Shown here: positions 1 through 12,300 of the stretch, in pieces
How positions within the stretch are numbered: position 1 is the first letter of the stretch
Layout: each line of letters begins with the position of its first letter
Origin: Thoreauomyces humboldtii
Taxonomy: Eukaryota; Chytridiomycota; Chytridiomycetes; Spizellomycetales; Powellomycetaceae
DNA length: 47,717 nt
Direction of reading: 5' to 3'
Assembly (NCBI GenBank): GCA_027596035.1
Contig: JADGJA010000077.1
Location: 337 to 48,053 of the forward strand
Translations under genes and position numbers: made by a program
Notes under the pieces: generated by a model
The model's database searches: none
What the model was told of the DNA's origin: nothing
What the model saw: the letters and a program-made list of their open reading frames with translations, nothing else

Positions 1-40
1 ACCCCCCCCCCCCCCCCCCCCCGGGGGGGGGGGGGGGGGC
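1..40. repeat. C21/G17 homopolymer palindrome at window edge
   Basis: After one A, 21 C are followed directly by 17 G. The two runs are complementary and could fold into a perfect GC hairpin, and the G run could also form a quadruplex. It lies downstream of the TSC2 stop codon. It may be a real homopolymer or a sequencing or assembly artefact at a contig end; sequence alone cannot decide. Confidence 0.9.
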
Positions 41-110
41 CTTGGACTTGTGGCGTTTGAGATGGAGATGGACAAGAGAAGGGGCTGATGCGATGAGATG
101 CTCTGAATGA

Positions 111-138
111 GATGCTATGAAGGGGATGCTATGAAGGG
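111..138. repeat. 14-bp tandem duplication in TSC2 3' flank
   Basis: Two exact head-to-tail copies of GATGCTATGAAGGG lie at 111-124 and 125-138, preceded by a degenerate copy. They fall in the presumed 3' untranslated region of TSC2, about 60 nt past its stop codon. No function is evident. Confidence 0.8.
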
Positions 139-192
139 GGGCCGTCAAATACAGAAAGAGGTACGCAATGGTGTGCCGAAGGAAAAGGATTT

Positions 193-776
193 CTACATGA
201 AGCGTGTGAAATCAAGGCGTCTCTCCCACTCCTCGACACCGCCGGGTGGAGCGTTGAGACTCAGGTTGAGGCCCAGGTTCAGACCCGACCCTCCACCGAC
301 TCCAGCGAGTCCTGCAGGACCACCTCCCGGGACGGCTGCGCCGGCAGGACCTCCCCTTCCACTGCCGCCACCGGGTCCTCCTCCTCCTGCTCCACCTCCT
401 CCGATGGTGAGCTCCCCCATCGATTTCCCCCGGTTCGGCACCACGGTTGCAAGAGCACGGTCCCGGATTCGCTTGATCTGTCTTAATCGTTCGCGGGCGT
501 TGGACGTATGATGACCTCCTCCTCCTCCGCCGCCTCCGTCTCCTCCCCCTGAAGAATCGGCCGCTCCGCTCTGCTGATAGATCTGGGAGAAGATGTTGGC
601 GTGGACCGCCGACTGTCTGGCAAACGTGGCGACCGAAGCTCCCGAGACGATCTTGGGTTCGCAGAGAGGTCCGTGTTCGGGCATGTCGGCTTTGTGCTGG
701 GTGAAGACCTTGAAGAACTGGTTTCGGAAGGCCAAGGCGCCGTCGGACAGGCCTCGAGTGGACGCTTGATGTTGTG

Positions 777-816
<40 letters not shown>

Positions 817-3800
817 ATGGTTGGAGGGTGCACGTCGGAGCGACGGTGGCTCCAGGGAAGATTGCTGCGAAGAGGCTTGCTGGTTATGCTGCTGCTGTCC
901 TTCCGACGACGACGAATCGGCGCCTCGATGGCCGCCCGCTGGTTCGATTATGATGTTGACAAAGTTGAACTGAGCGGGAATGGTATCGAATGCGTAGTCC
1001 TGGCCACTCTCATTCCAAACGATGGTGATGAAGTCGTTGCCGATATGCCGCTTCTTTGAGGTTCCGTGCGGGTCGTGTGACAAGGTAGGCATAAGGGTTA
1101 CGACGTGGAAGATGACCTGGGATAGATCATCCTGGGCGTAAATGGCGTGGCGTCCATCAAAATCCTCGGTGGTGTCCAGACCACCCGTGTAGATATCGCG
1201 ACAGCCTTTGAGTCGGATGACGCGACCGAGGGACTGGAGAAAGTGCCCGTACATCTGGGATCCGTGGGTATTTGCAAGGATCTCGCCTTCGGTCTTCTGA
1301 CCAGGTCCGACGTAGACCACGCCAATTTTATGAAGATCCACCACGGGTGTCCTGTCTAGCACCGACATGCCTCGCGTGAGCGCGTCGTCCTCGGCCAGAA
1401 GGATGGAGGGCTCATCGAAGTCGAGGTTGGGATATGTGACAAACTGAGCAAGGATGAAGCTCGGGTCGATGCCCTGCGGCTCTTCTCTGCTGCGCATTCC
1501 TGCCAATGCAGAGTCCTTGACGGACCACGGCGACGACGGAGGACCGAACTGGCTGTCATCTTTGCGCGGACTAGGCGAAGGAGCCATGTGATCAAGCCCG
1601 TCAGAAAGCATGTTCGAGGTGATGGAAGATGATCGCTGCCGACGGCCGCCCGTGTACAGCTCCTCAGAAAAGTAGTCGGTCATGATGCTGTCGGCAGGGG
1701 ATGCACCGACAGACATGACAGCCATCTCTGACTTCACGCGAGAACCCTCGAGACCTCCTGGAAAATCTGACTGGAACGATGAGACTGATGTCAACGAGTT
1801 GGAACGAACGTGTTTTCTCCATTGCTGATGCGACGTCCCATCCGAGTCTCGACGTCGCAGACTCGTCTGACCGACTCCGAGCCCGATTTCCTCGCCTTGT
1901 GGTTTCTTCGCAGACGAAGCTCGGCGTTGCCGCATGGCTTGCTCGAAAGCGATGGGCGCCTCAAGCTGCTGGATGGGCGCGACTGCCGACTTCAAACGGT
2001 TCTCGAGACGGAGAGAAAGCGAGATAACGCCGCACGATCTTCGGATCTTGAGGTTGATCCATCCGGGTTGAGCAGACAGTTGTGACGTGAGAAGCGAGTT
2101 TCCTTGCGTCCACGTGCGCGAGGGTAGCGCTGTCTGCTTCTTTTCCGTGATAGATGGTGGCTTGGCGTCCGGCGCCTTTGACCAACAGTCCGCGAAAGAG
2201 TTGTGCACGAGCATATCCAATACCAGCTCTACGTTCTCGTCCAGCACTGACGCTGTCCGACTGCTGCCGAGGAGCATATAGTGAATGATGAAGGGAACGT
2301 ACTTCTTTCGCTCGGGGAGCTTGAGCGTAATGAACCACGCAAGCAGAACTTGATACGCGAGCTGAACTATGTATGCCGACAGTGGGGATGGGGAAGGGGC
2401 GCCTCCGGTAGACATCGAACTTGAAGTGGTATTGATGTACTGCAAGGCGATGACAAACACTCTCTTCAAATCTGTATCGGTAAAGTTGACACGGAGGCTC
2501 GGAAGGTGGGCGAGGGTCGCCAGGAATTCCAAATTGTGCACGGCCATCGTGGTGGACATCATCTGCGACACTTTGAGAAGGGTTCCCGGAAGAAGCTTGG
2601 TCATGCTTTGTGGCATTTCAAGTAATGCAAGCGTGAAGGCGTGCATGCAGTTCTTTGCCGCGGTCGGCCAGCGGTAGAGACCCATCTGAAAAGCAACCAG
2701 AATCTCGTCCTGGTCTTGCCTCGTGAAGAACTGTCGGTAAGCGAGCAGGATGGTTAGAATGTTGAGAGCGTTTAGGTATATATCAGACTTTCTGACGGTC
2801 TGAGGTAGATTTTTGACGGTGGTGGCAGCTCGCTCATTGACAATCATGTCGCAGAAAAAGGCTCGGAGTACGGTCAGCTGCGGCCCCGCGGCTTGGAAGA
2901 AGTGCAGATTAAGAAGCTGCGTGGAAAGCCCTTGCATGATGCAGGAGTAGACTTCCCAGTCGCGCTCCCGAGTGAGGTTCACCATCAAGGCAGCTGTATG
3001 CTGAGCTATTGGTATGAGGCATGGGGTGTCCGATGGAGTCTGATCTTTGGAAGCGCGCTCGTCGCCAGAGTTCGCCGGTGTTTTGCTAAAGCAGATTAAG
3101 GACGGGTATAGGCTCGTCGGTATGGTAGTATTACGGGTTCCCTGAGTTTCGTTGATGATCTTGCGAGACGGAACAATTATGCGATAGTGCGAGTCCGATC
3201 GCAGATCCAGCAGGAACTTTGTACATGCCAAGCGCACCGGGCGCGGGGCATTGTGGAAGGTGGGTATTCGGACGAGATACTTGAATATAAGGAGACAGCC
3301 ATCGCCGCGGTGCCCTCTGGCTCTGGCTTCGAAAATGTCAAAGATGGTGCTGCTCGCCAGGACTGACATCTCGGGAGTCAAATTGCCCGTGCCTGGATTT
3401 ACAGCAACGGTCGACTGCGTGGCCATTGCGGTGAGTAACTCGGCAAGGGCAAGCACGCTCGCGATGTTTTCAGATTCTGTATTGAGCGCGCATTGAACGA
3501 GGCCCTCAACAATGCCGTTTAGCTGTTTGGATCCACAGGATCGCGAGAGTTCCGAAAGAAAGCGTAGGACCTCGGCAAAGATTGTGGCTTGCGTTTCTCG
3601 CGGCAAACGCTTGATCAAAGGAAGAACGACGGCTTCGAAGAGTTCCTCCTGTTCCGCTCGAGAAGCAGGGATGTACCGATCTTGAACGAGGTGCAGCATG
3701 GCTGTCCGAACCGACGAGCGCGCGTCCCTGATATAGAAGACGTCGACCAGCTTCCAAAGAGACGCAACCCACTCGGTAAAGGATGCGTAGTACGCGATAT

Positions 3801-5220
3801 TGCACGACTGCTCGATGAACGTCAAAACGGTCGATTCTGATAGCCAAGGACCGAGGCGAAGCAGAATGTTGGCAAACCATGGCGTTACCGCGCCGCCTTG
3901 CTCCAAGAAGCCCGAGCGAAGGGAACGAAGAATCTCATTGAATAGTTTGAAGAAGAGCGGCTTAGGCACCAGTGGGGTGCTCTTGTCCCCGGGATCAGCG
4001 ATCTCCCAATGCCCGTCCATTCCGGAGAGGATATCGACGATGGCTTCCCAGTCGAGGATGGAGAGATCGTCCCCGTACTCTGAGATCAGCCGCTGTATTG
4101 ACAGCAAAACCTCGGTATCGATGCTCTCCTCATGTACTTGAGTTGCCCGACGGAGGTACGGCAGGAGGTAACGAAAGGAGTATGAAAGACTTTTTACCCG
4201 ATGAGCGCCCCAGTTCGCCATACTGACGAAGAACACGGCTCCTCGGATTTGCAAAGCAGACCCGACAGGGACGGTTGAGCGGTCAATTATGCAGAAGAGT
4301 TCGGCCATGGTCTGTCTCGCCCGATGAGACTTGAGCAAATTGCGCATGATCTGCCAGCTCTCGGACGCTTCGTTCATGTTGACCGCGAGTGAGAGTGTCC
4401 TCGTCATGACGGGCAGAGCCGCAAGGGGGACAGTCCCATATCGGACCACAGCGTCCAGCAGCAGCATAACGTCATGAATGAGCGCGGTTTCCGTGGTCCT
4501 CGCACAAATGGTGCATGCTGATGTGAGGAGCCGCGCGATTTGCGATTCCTGGAGGACGATAAACGAGAACTTGACCACGTTGACAACCAGCGACAGCAGA
4601 AGCCGTATCGACGTTAGCTCCGAAGGCGTATATCCCTTTGACAACGCAATGCCCGATTTGTCGGAGGCCGTGGTCCTGATATGTGCCATCTGGTCCAGCC
4701 GGTTGGACAACTTGAGGCCAACCTCCTGTTCCACCTCTCGTAGATCACGACCATCGTTTGTAAGGTCACGTAACGTCCTCAATCGTACGTCAAGGTCTTG
4801 ATTGCCCCACTCTTCGCTCGTAATGGTTCTGAACAAGGACAAACGAAAGAGATCCCCATTCTGACGCTGGGACAAGACGCATGCGCGCAGGAACTCCATC
4901 GCAGCGTGACGAGTGACCTCGGGCCCATTCACAGTTGCATACGGTTGGACGAGTTGCCAGAGATCCTCGAGCTCTGCGGACAGGTCGACAGAGTGCGCCA
5001 ACGCGGTGAGTTCCTTGATGGCATCTCCGCGACCGGCGTTCGTGCCTGAGGTTTCGCGGTCAAGCCGAGAACATAGAGCGTAGAGACGCTGAGAGAGAGA
5101 ATCGTTGGCAGATGAACCTTCAGTGGCGGCGGCGCTTCCCGCCGCGGTGGGTACGATTTCCTCGTCCTCGTCTGGGCGCGACTTGAACTTTTGCTTCAGC
5201 CGTTCCAGAGTACTGGACAT
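193..5220 (-). CDS. TSC2: Tuberin (TSC2) homologue, RapGAP-family GTPase activator
   Basis: Single-exon gene of 1675 residues. Tuberin is the catalytic subunit of the TSC complex; it stimulates GTP hydrolysis by Rheb and so restrains TORC1. The long N-terminal part is helical-repeat-like. From about residue 1270 there is a RapGAP domain with the tuberin pattern HKIGVVYVGPGQ, then EILANTHGS, and KRHIGNDFITI near residue 1390. The Asn of the GND triplet (about N1395) corresponds to the catalytic asparagine thumb. The C-terminal part of the domain (the VATFARQSAVHAN stretch and the RERLRQIKRIRDR stretch) is present, but low-complexity inserts separate it from the core: Gln-rich with Q12 at about 1470-1481, and Gly-rich. 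The ATG lies 252 bp from the divergent phosphatase gene. The family match is strong. Length is near that of other tuberins and no intron is needed. Confidence 0.95.
778..813. repeat. (CTG)12 microsatellite encoding polyglutamine
   Basis: Twelve uninterrupted CTG triplets on the plus strand read as CAG codons in TSC2 (about residues 1470-1481). They are flanked by further Gln/His/Ser-rich sequence. Pure CAG tracts of this kind often vary in length between strains. Confidence 0.95.
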
Positions 5221-5472
5221 TTAGCTTTTCGGTAAGGCGACGGCGGAACGAGCGTGCTGAATGCTATTTCCGAGGATGAATTGTTTGACGCCGTGTTGCT
5301 AGAGTATAGCGCTCGCTTTGGGAATAGATGTCGAATGCTGCTGTAAACTGAGTGGAAATGAGGATCGAGATGGGTTGCGGATGACCGAAAGACTTCTCGC
5401 TCTCCGGATGGCGGATGGCGGCGGTCTATGAGTTAGCATTTCCTCGATTCTTCCAGCTACCTTCACCGCACC
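5221..5472. promoter_or_regulatory. Divergent promoter region between TSC2 and phosphatase
   Basis: 252 bp separate the start codons of the two divergently transcribed genes, so both promoters must lie here or overlap the coding regions. I see no clear TATA box or other named site. Confidence 0.5.
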
Positions 5473-6409
5473 ATGTACCCCGCATTCCCTTCACCAATAC
5501 AACCTCCGTCCGCCACGAGTGTCGTCAAGCGACTATACCTCTGCCGACACGGTCGAACCGCCGCCAATGCGAGCGGTGTGATGCAAGGGTCCGGCATCGA
5601 TCAGCCTCTTAATGCACAAGGCGTGGAACAAGCCAACCGACTTCGCGAACGTCTCGACGGCATCCCCTGTGATCTCATCGTCAGCAGCGCTCTGGAGCGG
5701 GCGCGGCAGACTGCACGAGCGGTCCACGAGAAACATTCGAGTGTTCCTTTCATCGAGGTGCCAGAACTGGCGGAGATATCGTGGGGAGACTGGGAAGGGG
5801 GAGTGTACCCGGATCTCAGGGCGCTGCTGGGGAGCTGGGAGGATGGAGACTTTTCCGCAAAGGCTCCCAATGGCGAGAGTCCCCTCGATTGCGAAAAGCG
5901 CTCCGTGCCACCAATATACAAGTTGCTGGAGCGCGACGAATCCAACATCATCGTAGTTAGTGAGTACATCACAACATGTGACGGGATTTGCATCAAGCTT
6001 CGAGCTGACGTGGCATCATCTTTTTCCAGTTCACGGCCGCCTTTTACGCATCATCATGTCGTCCCTCTTCTTTGGATCTCTAGCCCACATGTCCGAGTTC
6101 GTGCATCACAACACATGCATCAACGTCGTGGACGTGATCATCGAATCCGACCCGACAAAGGTCCACCCCATGACGGAGGCACAACGGCAAAGCTCGTTCA
6201 CAGCGCTCGCAAAGGGCACGTCGGGAAGGCGAATCCTCGACGACAACGTAGACATCGAGGAGGACTCGGCAGAAGCTTCGGCCCACGATCGGCAAGCGAA
6301 GCGGGAGTCCGGAAAGTCTCCAGTAACTTGGACGCCGCATCCACCCCACATTACTTTTGTCCCCGTAGTGTTGGACAGCATCGATCACCTCCCTGCTCAC
6401 TTGAGATAA
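5473..6409 (+). CDS. Histidine phosphatase (phosphoglycerate mutase-like)
   Basis: Two exons, 5473-5959 and 6030-6409, with a GTGAGT donor and a pyrimidine-rich acceptor ending TTTTTCCAG, give 288 residues. It belongs to the histidine phosphatase superfamily, branch 1. The nucleophile motif LCRHGRT is at about residues 24-30 (His26). The conserved GDWEG motif follows an acidic residue in LAEISWGDWEG. The second catalytic His sits in VVIHGRLLR at about residue 164 and is assembled only after splicing. Members act on phosphosugars, phosphoglycerate or fructose-2,6-bisphosphate; the substrate cannot be told here. It ends about 360 bp from the convergent Y14 gene. An acidic insert rich in Asp, Glu and Ala near the C-terminus is not typical of the core fold. 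Confidence 0.88.
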
Positions 6410-6768
6410 TACCAAATACGATACCACGTTAGGGCTTCGTGATCTTGGAGCGCCGAGGGTGGTTGTTGAGATGGCGGCACGATGAGGACTGCATTTTCCG
6501 CGCCGGGTGTCGTTCTGGTCCCAAAATCATTGGCAATGCGCCTGTGGAACTACCGACCATTGAGTTTTGCGTTGAGTGCGTGGTCTGTGGGCGGAAGCAA
6601 GACGAAAAAGCAGGCGAAAGCATGCGAACAACATAAAATTTTTCCACCGGAACATAATTCTGCGTATCAACATTTCCATTTCCTCCATATACAAACACCG
6701 GGGAAGGACGCATGGGTTCACGCATCCGATCCATCGGTCTACCCGCCGGTCCTGTTTCATGCGCTAGA
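6410..6768. other. Convergent intergenic region, nothing recognised
   Basis: About 360 bp lie between two convergent genes. Several open frames cross it but none carries a known motif or continues a neighbouring exon. It probably holds the two 3' untranslated regions. Confidence 0.6.
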
Positions 6769-7649
6769 TCACCTCCCGTGACGCTCGTCGTGCCCGTTCT
6801 GGGGTCCCTGGTTCGTCCTGCGAGGTCCTCCGCTCTTGTTCCTCTCTTGCACACTCCTGCTGGCGCTGGCTCCGCGCACGAAAGCAAAGTCAGCCGCGAT
6901 GGGACCCTCCAAAAACGTGCTGCCGTTGAGGGCGGCCACCGCTTCCAGGGCCTCCTTGTGGGTTTCGTACTCGACGAGCGCGTAACCCTATCGACAAAAA
7001 GATCAGCACGACACGCCCAAAGTGTACGGGCCCCTGACTCCGCGAAGCAGAAGAGGAAACGCACCTTAACGTAACCGGTTCGCCGATCCAGGTTGAGGTG
7101 AACGTTCTTGATCTCTCCAAAATCCGCGCATCGCTCCGTTACTTCTTCCTCGGTCGCTTCCTCGTTGACTCCCGTCACCAAGATGATCCATCCTTCCACA
7201 GCTGTAATGCCAAACTTAGTAAGGATAGGACCAAATATGGACACCAAGAAGATGGTCTTACATCGCTGTGCTTGTCCTGCCGAGGGCCCTTCCTCGAGCG
7301 CCTCAAACCGAGCATTGGCGAAGCTGCCGTCATTGTCCTCTGAGAACGGACGAGCTCGCAACATTTAGCCACAAGTCCTGTGTCCACTCACTCTTCTATG
7401 ATCTCTCGAAATGGGAAACGGTGGCCATTACCTCCACGCTGCGACTGGAAACCTCGTCCCTTCTTTCTCGTTGCATTCGCTTTCACGTTGTCAATGGGGT
7501 CGGTGGAGGGAACTGATAGGCGAAAGACATGCGAGGTTCAGCTCCTTAATTCCAACGAGCGAGACGGAAAGAGGACCTCTACCTTCGTCCACGGCCATCT
7601 CGTCAACGCCGTCGTCGAGATCGACGGTGAAGTTGTCGGTTGCTGCCAT
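6769..7649 (-). CDS. RBM8A: Exon-junction complex protein Y14 (RBM8A)
   Basis: Five exons by my model: 7649-7583, 7512-7432, 7339-7262, 7201-7065 and 6987-6769. The product is 193 residues, close to the usual size. Y14 pairs with Mago in the exon-junction complex, which marks spliced mRNA in the nucleus and takes part in export and decay. After an acidic N-terminus and a KKGRGF motif comes the diagnostic [18 protein letters not shown], then [20 protein letters not shown], which is the single RRM with its RNP motifs. A Ser/Arg/Gly-rich tail follows. Exon junctions restore the family reading at each step. Its start is 334 bp from the divergent MDE1 start. Family identification is very secure; the second donor (GTAATG) was chosen because it keeps phase. 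Confidence 0.93.
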
Positions 7650-7983
7650 CTTGGAATTTCACAAGAACAATAAAAGCTTCCTGAGGTGTGGTATGATGGA
7701 TTCTTTCGATGGATCGATATGAGAGCTGGCGGGAGTCCTTTTCGTGAGTTACCACCTATGTCGTAGAGAGGATTTCCGACTTTCGAGGGTTGAGAGGGAA
7801 ATGGGAATTCTGAAGATCGTCTCGTCGTCGTCCGACAACAAAAGGAGACCTTCGACTCTTCGAGACCTTCTCCCATTTCTCATTTCCCATTTCCCATTTC
7901 CCACGCTCGCTCTCTCCCTCCGAAGCTTCTCGTTCTGCACCCTCAGATACACTCAACGGGACGGAAGGGACATAGGACCAGAC
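7650..7983. promoter_or_regulatory. Divergent promoter region between Y14 and MDE1
   Basis: 334 bp separate the two divergent start codons. At about 7871-7903 there is a run of imperfect CATTTCC heptamer repeats in a pyrimidine-rich stretch, about 80 nt upstream of the MDE1 ATG. Pyrimidine tracts near fungal start sites are common, so this may be core promoter or 5' untranslated sequence. Confidence 0.45.
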
Positions 7984-9073
7984 ATGGCTGCACATATGCT
8001 ATCAAAACGCAGCGTTGACAACGTCAGGACGGCACTAGCAGAGGTAGAAAAGACGCTCGCGGAGAAGAGTGACGGTCAGGTCGAGCAAGAAACAGGAACG
8101 GACACGATAGAGGGTCAGGAATACGACCACCTCGTCACTTCATCCGACCCGGAACATCCTGCGAACCTCATTCCGGAACTATGCAAGCTGTTCTGGACGC
8201 TAGGCTGGGTTACCGGCACGGGGTGGGTTACCGGCACTGGCCAGATTGCTTTCGATATCCTGCTTCACGGAACATCATGGCACCAACACCTCATTGTCTT
8301 GCAGAGGCGGCATCTCCATCAAACAAGCCGACGGTCTGACCTACATCGCACCCTCCGGTGTCCAAAAGGAACGCATGCATCCATCCCACCTCTACGTCCT
8401 ATCAGCCACAGGAGATGTCGTCCGTTCTCCGCCCACCCGTCTCTCATTGACGCCATCCCAATGCACACCCTTGTTCCAAACCGCCTACTCCGCCCGCGAC
8501 GCTCGCTGCGTCATCCACACCCACAGTCAGAACGCGGTCATGGCCACCATGCTGTTCCCGGGTACCGAGTTTGTGATTACACATCAGGAGATGATAAAGG
8601 GGATACGGAAGGGGAGCGGGAAGCAGTCGTTGAGCTATCAGGATAGGCTGGTGGTTCCGATCGTGGAGAACACGCCGCAGGAGAGGGATCTCAAGGATCG
8701 TATGGCCGAGGTAAAATGACGAAAAAGACAAAGAGGAGTACCTGCTCGGTGTGAGGTAAGTGGATGAAGGAAACTGATGGTCGTACCCTTCTCGTTAGGC
8801 CATCCGAAAGTATTCAGATACGAACGCCGTCCTGGTCCGACGACATGGCGTCTACGTTTGGGGAGAATCTTGGCAGAAAGGTCGGCGTCATTATCATCTG
8901 ATCCAATGACTGGGTTGGTTTACCGTTTCTCATCGAAATCCTCTTTTGCTTATTCAGCGAAATCGATGACGGAATGCTACGACTACCTGTTTGAGATAGC
9001 TGTCAAGATGAATCAGGCCGGGTTGGATCCTTCCGCCGCACCTCATGCCGATGGCGTATGTGATTGTGCGTAG
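7984..9073 (+). CDS. MDE1: Methylthioribulose-1-phosphate dehydratase (MtnB/Mde1)
   Basis: Four exons, 7984-8222, 8305-8710, 8799-8880 and 8958-9073, give 280 residues. The enzyme removes water from 5-methylthioribulose-1-phosphate in the methionine salvage pathway, in the cytosol. It is a class II aldolase/adducin-fold zinc enzyme. The spliced product has WVTGTGGGISIK, then [13 protein letters not shown], zinc ligands CVIHTHSQ (His151 and His153), and [12 protein letters not shown] (His231). The first intron must be removed to form the GTGGGIS motif. The donor region carries a near-exact duplication of the exon end (see the 8206-8241 repeat). The next gene is convergent and ends 235 bp downstream. 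Family identification is secure. Confidence 0.93.
8206..8241. repeat. 18-bp tandem duplication across a splice donor
   Basis: TGGGTTACCGGCAC occurs at 8206-8219 and again at 8224-8237, in an 18-nt unit with 16 of 18 matches. The first copy is exon and encodes WVTGTG of MDE1. The second copy starts inside the GT of the inferred donor at 8223-8224 and is intronic. Confidence 0.9.
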
Positions 9074-9308
9074 ATCTCCCAAAACAGAGGCAAGCGGACG
9101 TAGAGGAAAGACCGGGACTGCGTAACGGGGATTATGCCAGGGAATGGCTTCCTATTTTGCGCACCGGTCCAGAAATGCGTGATGTTTGAACTTTTCCAAT
9201 CAATTACAATGCGGATGCGAACCGAACCCTTGCAGCGCAGCTTTAATCGAAAGTACACTGGTCGGTTCATGCAACAACATCAGCTGTTACAGCGGAAGCA
9301 CAACCCCT

Positions 9309-12300
9309 TCACGCAGCAGCCTCCTCCCCTCCTCCTTCCTCAAGGCTTTCCCTTTCCCCCTCCACCTCTTCCTCTTCTTCTTCCTCCCCTTCCACCTGCT
9401 GTTGCTCCTCGAAATCCTCGTACTCGCCCTCACTGACTTCGACGAACCCCAACGCCGCAGAGTCGTCCTCCGACAAGTTGTGAGCCGGTGAACTTCCCGC
9501 CGTCATGGAGGGCAGAGGCAAGACTGGAGATGACGGCATGTCCGTCACATGTCTCATAGTCGAAGTAGGGACAGGGGGTTGATCACCCTCATCATCGGAG
9601 CTACTTTCAATCAGGATCACCTCGTCGTCTTGCTGAACGACCCCTGGTCCTGAGTGTGGCAATGGTCGATGAGCAAAGGGTTCCACTCGGTAAGGGTTCG
9701 TCGTCTCATCCTCGTCGTCCTCGTACTCGTCTTCCGACACGGACTCGTACTCGGATTCGTCAGGGATGGGGTATTCCGTTCCGTTCTCGTGTGACGGGGA
9801 TCCGTAGAGGAGGTTCTGATCGGCGTCGTCCTCAGAGTCGTCCACGTATTCAAGTTCCTCCTCGGTTCCGTAGATGGGGTCCGTCTCGTCGATGTTGTTT
9901 TCGTCGCCGAGGCCCTCGTCCTCGCCCTCGTCGTCGTAGTCCGCGCCTTCGGTCGTGTCTTCGTACACTTCCGTCATGTCCACGTCGACGTGCTGTCTGG
10001 AATCGTGTTGCTCCCAGCGAGGTGGGGAGGACAAAGGTTCCTCCTGAGTGAACGGGAGGTTGGAGTCCGCGTACATTTCCTCATCCTCCTCTTGCGCCTC
10101 GTCCTCCTCGCCTTCCGAGTGGCCGTGGGCGGCACTTGGGGTTTCGGGCAAGGGATCGATGTGGTCGGAAGCGTCACTCGCGGTTTCGAAACCAGCGTCT
10201 CGTTTCAAAAGAGCTTGTCCACGAACCAATGCTGAATCGAGCTCTTCGGCCGTGACATCTTGCAACATGTCTGCGTCAACCGTGATGACCTCCTCGATGG
10301 CTTGAGGTGATGAAAGACTGTCGCGATTGAGACCGGAAGCCAGGTTTTCTATGGCTTTTGCCGCAATGTCCATTGCGCTCCTACTTGCCTGGACTTTGTC
10401 CTCAAAGAATGCAACGTCACGTTCCGGGTGAACTTCTTGCGGCACATCTGGCTTCTGCAGAGAGCTCGCAACCATCTCCGACACGGTATCATCGACCGCA
10501 GGTTCTTGCGTGACATCACCACATCCGTCTGACACCTTGACCTCTTGGCTGGGAATGCTCTCCTGCTCAGACACCAAGGTATCGACCTGCATGTTGTCAA
10601 CATCGAGAGAAGCGTCCGATTCTAGATTCATTTCACCCGGGACGTCGACTTCGGATTTCGGTCGTTCGACTTTCTCGGTGACCTCCACGTCCATGTCAAC
10701 ATCCACGCTCATCATGTCCGGCGCCTGATCCTCAGCGGGTGGTACCTCATCGACATCCATGTCAGCTTCCGCCGTCCCGGTCGTGGGGTCGATGACAAGG
10801 TCAGCTTCGATCATCTCCACCTCGTAAGTACGACTGCCTCCATTCCCGACGCTGCTGTGCGAGCTTGCAATATCTAGATTATCGCCAGGGGATGCAAGAT
10901 CGATGGGCTCGGTGGCTACCGTCAGGTCCGACGGTTCGTCCACAGACAGCACATCGTCGTCCCCTGTCGGGAGATCATTCATGGAGCTCAGATCCTCTGC
11001 GTCAAGAAGCACGAAGGGTTCATCTTTGGATTCCAAAGAAACTCGATCTTCCTCTTCCTTGGAGTCGACCGGTTGGCTAGCAGTGACCGAGGTCTCAATC
11101 TCCGACGACACGTGCTCCACGTCTGTACTGATAACCGCATCGATATTATCGGGCAACAACACGAACGGTTCGTCTATGGCTTCCAAGGAAACTTGATTCT
11201 GCTGCTCTTCCTTGGATCCGGCCGGTTGAACGTCAGTTGTGACCGAGGTTTCAACCTCCAACGACACATTCTGCAGGTCTGTACCGCCATCCGCATCGGT
11301 ACCGGACATCACTTCGGTAACAGGGACCTCGTCAAGTTCCTGGCTCTCATTCCCTGTCTCGTTCTCTTCAATATCGACAGCTAGCGCGGGGACGGCTTCG
11401 GCCAACACCACCACGGCCTTGTCGCTTTCCACAGGAGCTACGATCTCCGCAAGGTCTGTGCCGTCCTCGGTATCATACACTGCAAAGGATTCAAGCTCCT
11501 TACCGGGCAGGTCCGTCGTTTCCATCCGATCCAGCGAGTCGACCTCCATCTCTGATTTATCCAGATCGAGCGCGAGAGCCTCGTCGCTTGTGAAAGGAGT
11601 GCTTGGTGGTTCATCCTCTGGTTCCTCTGCTGCCACGGTGTTGGTTTGGTTATCCGGAACCGGGATTTCTTCGATGGTGGCTCCTTCCTCCGAGAATTTG
11701 ACAACGCCCGCCTCGTCTGCTTCAGGTTCCACGTGGGAAAAGCGAGGTTCCGCAGTCTCCTCGGGAACATCCTGCTCGCCACGGTCCACGATGCCTGACG
11801 CTAGGTTCCTGGCAGAATCATGCAGAGACGAGGGATCCGCACTAGTATCAGCTGCATCTGCCGGTCGGTCCTCGTCGACCACGGCATCCGTTGCGGTGTC
11901 CACATCCACCCGCACACTCAAGGTCCCCAAATCCTCTGCGCTACCATCTTGACTCTCAGGCGGCTCAGCCAAGTCCGCCGACGGTGTAGATGCAGACGGA
12001 GGTTGTCTTGGTGCAGTTCCCACCAATGAATCAGCCACCAAAGCGTCAGCTGAATGCATGGCGACCGCCTCTTGCGCTTCCTCGAGCTCGACAGGCGGTT
12101 CCGTGATGTCCATCGGATCCAGCGTTTCTGCAATGAAGGGTGCATCGCTTTCGTCCTCCTCATTCTGAACTACGGCATCCGGCTCCGCAAGAGTAGCGGA
12201 TTCCGCAGGTTCGGCCTCCATGACAGGAGGCTCCACAGTTTCCAAACCGGTCGCAGGGAACGTTTCCTTCAGATCACCGGACAGAGGATGACCTGAGGTT

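Noticed and set aside
6429..7364. A 311-codon minus-strand frame over the Y14 gene
   Set aside because: It reads through introns 3 and 4 of Y14 and then changes frame; only parts of it coincide with real exons.
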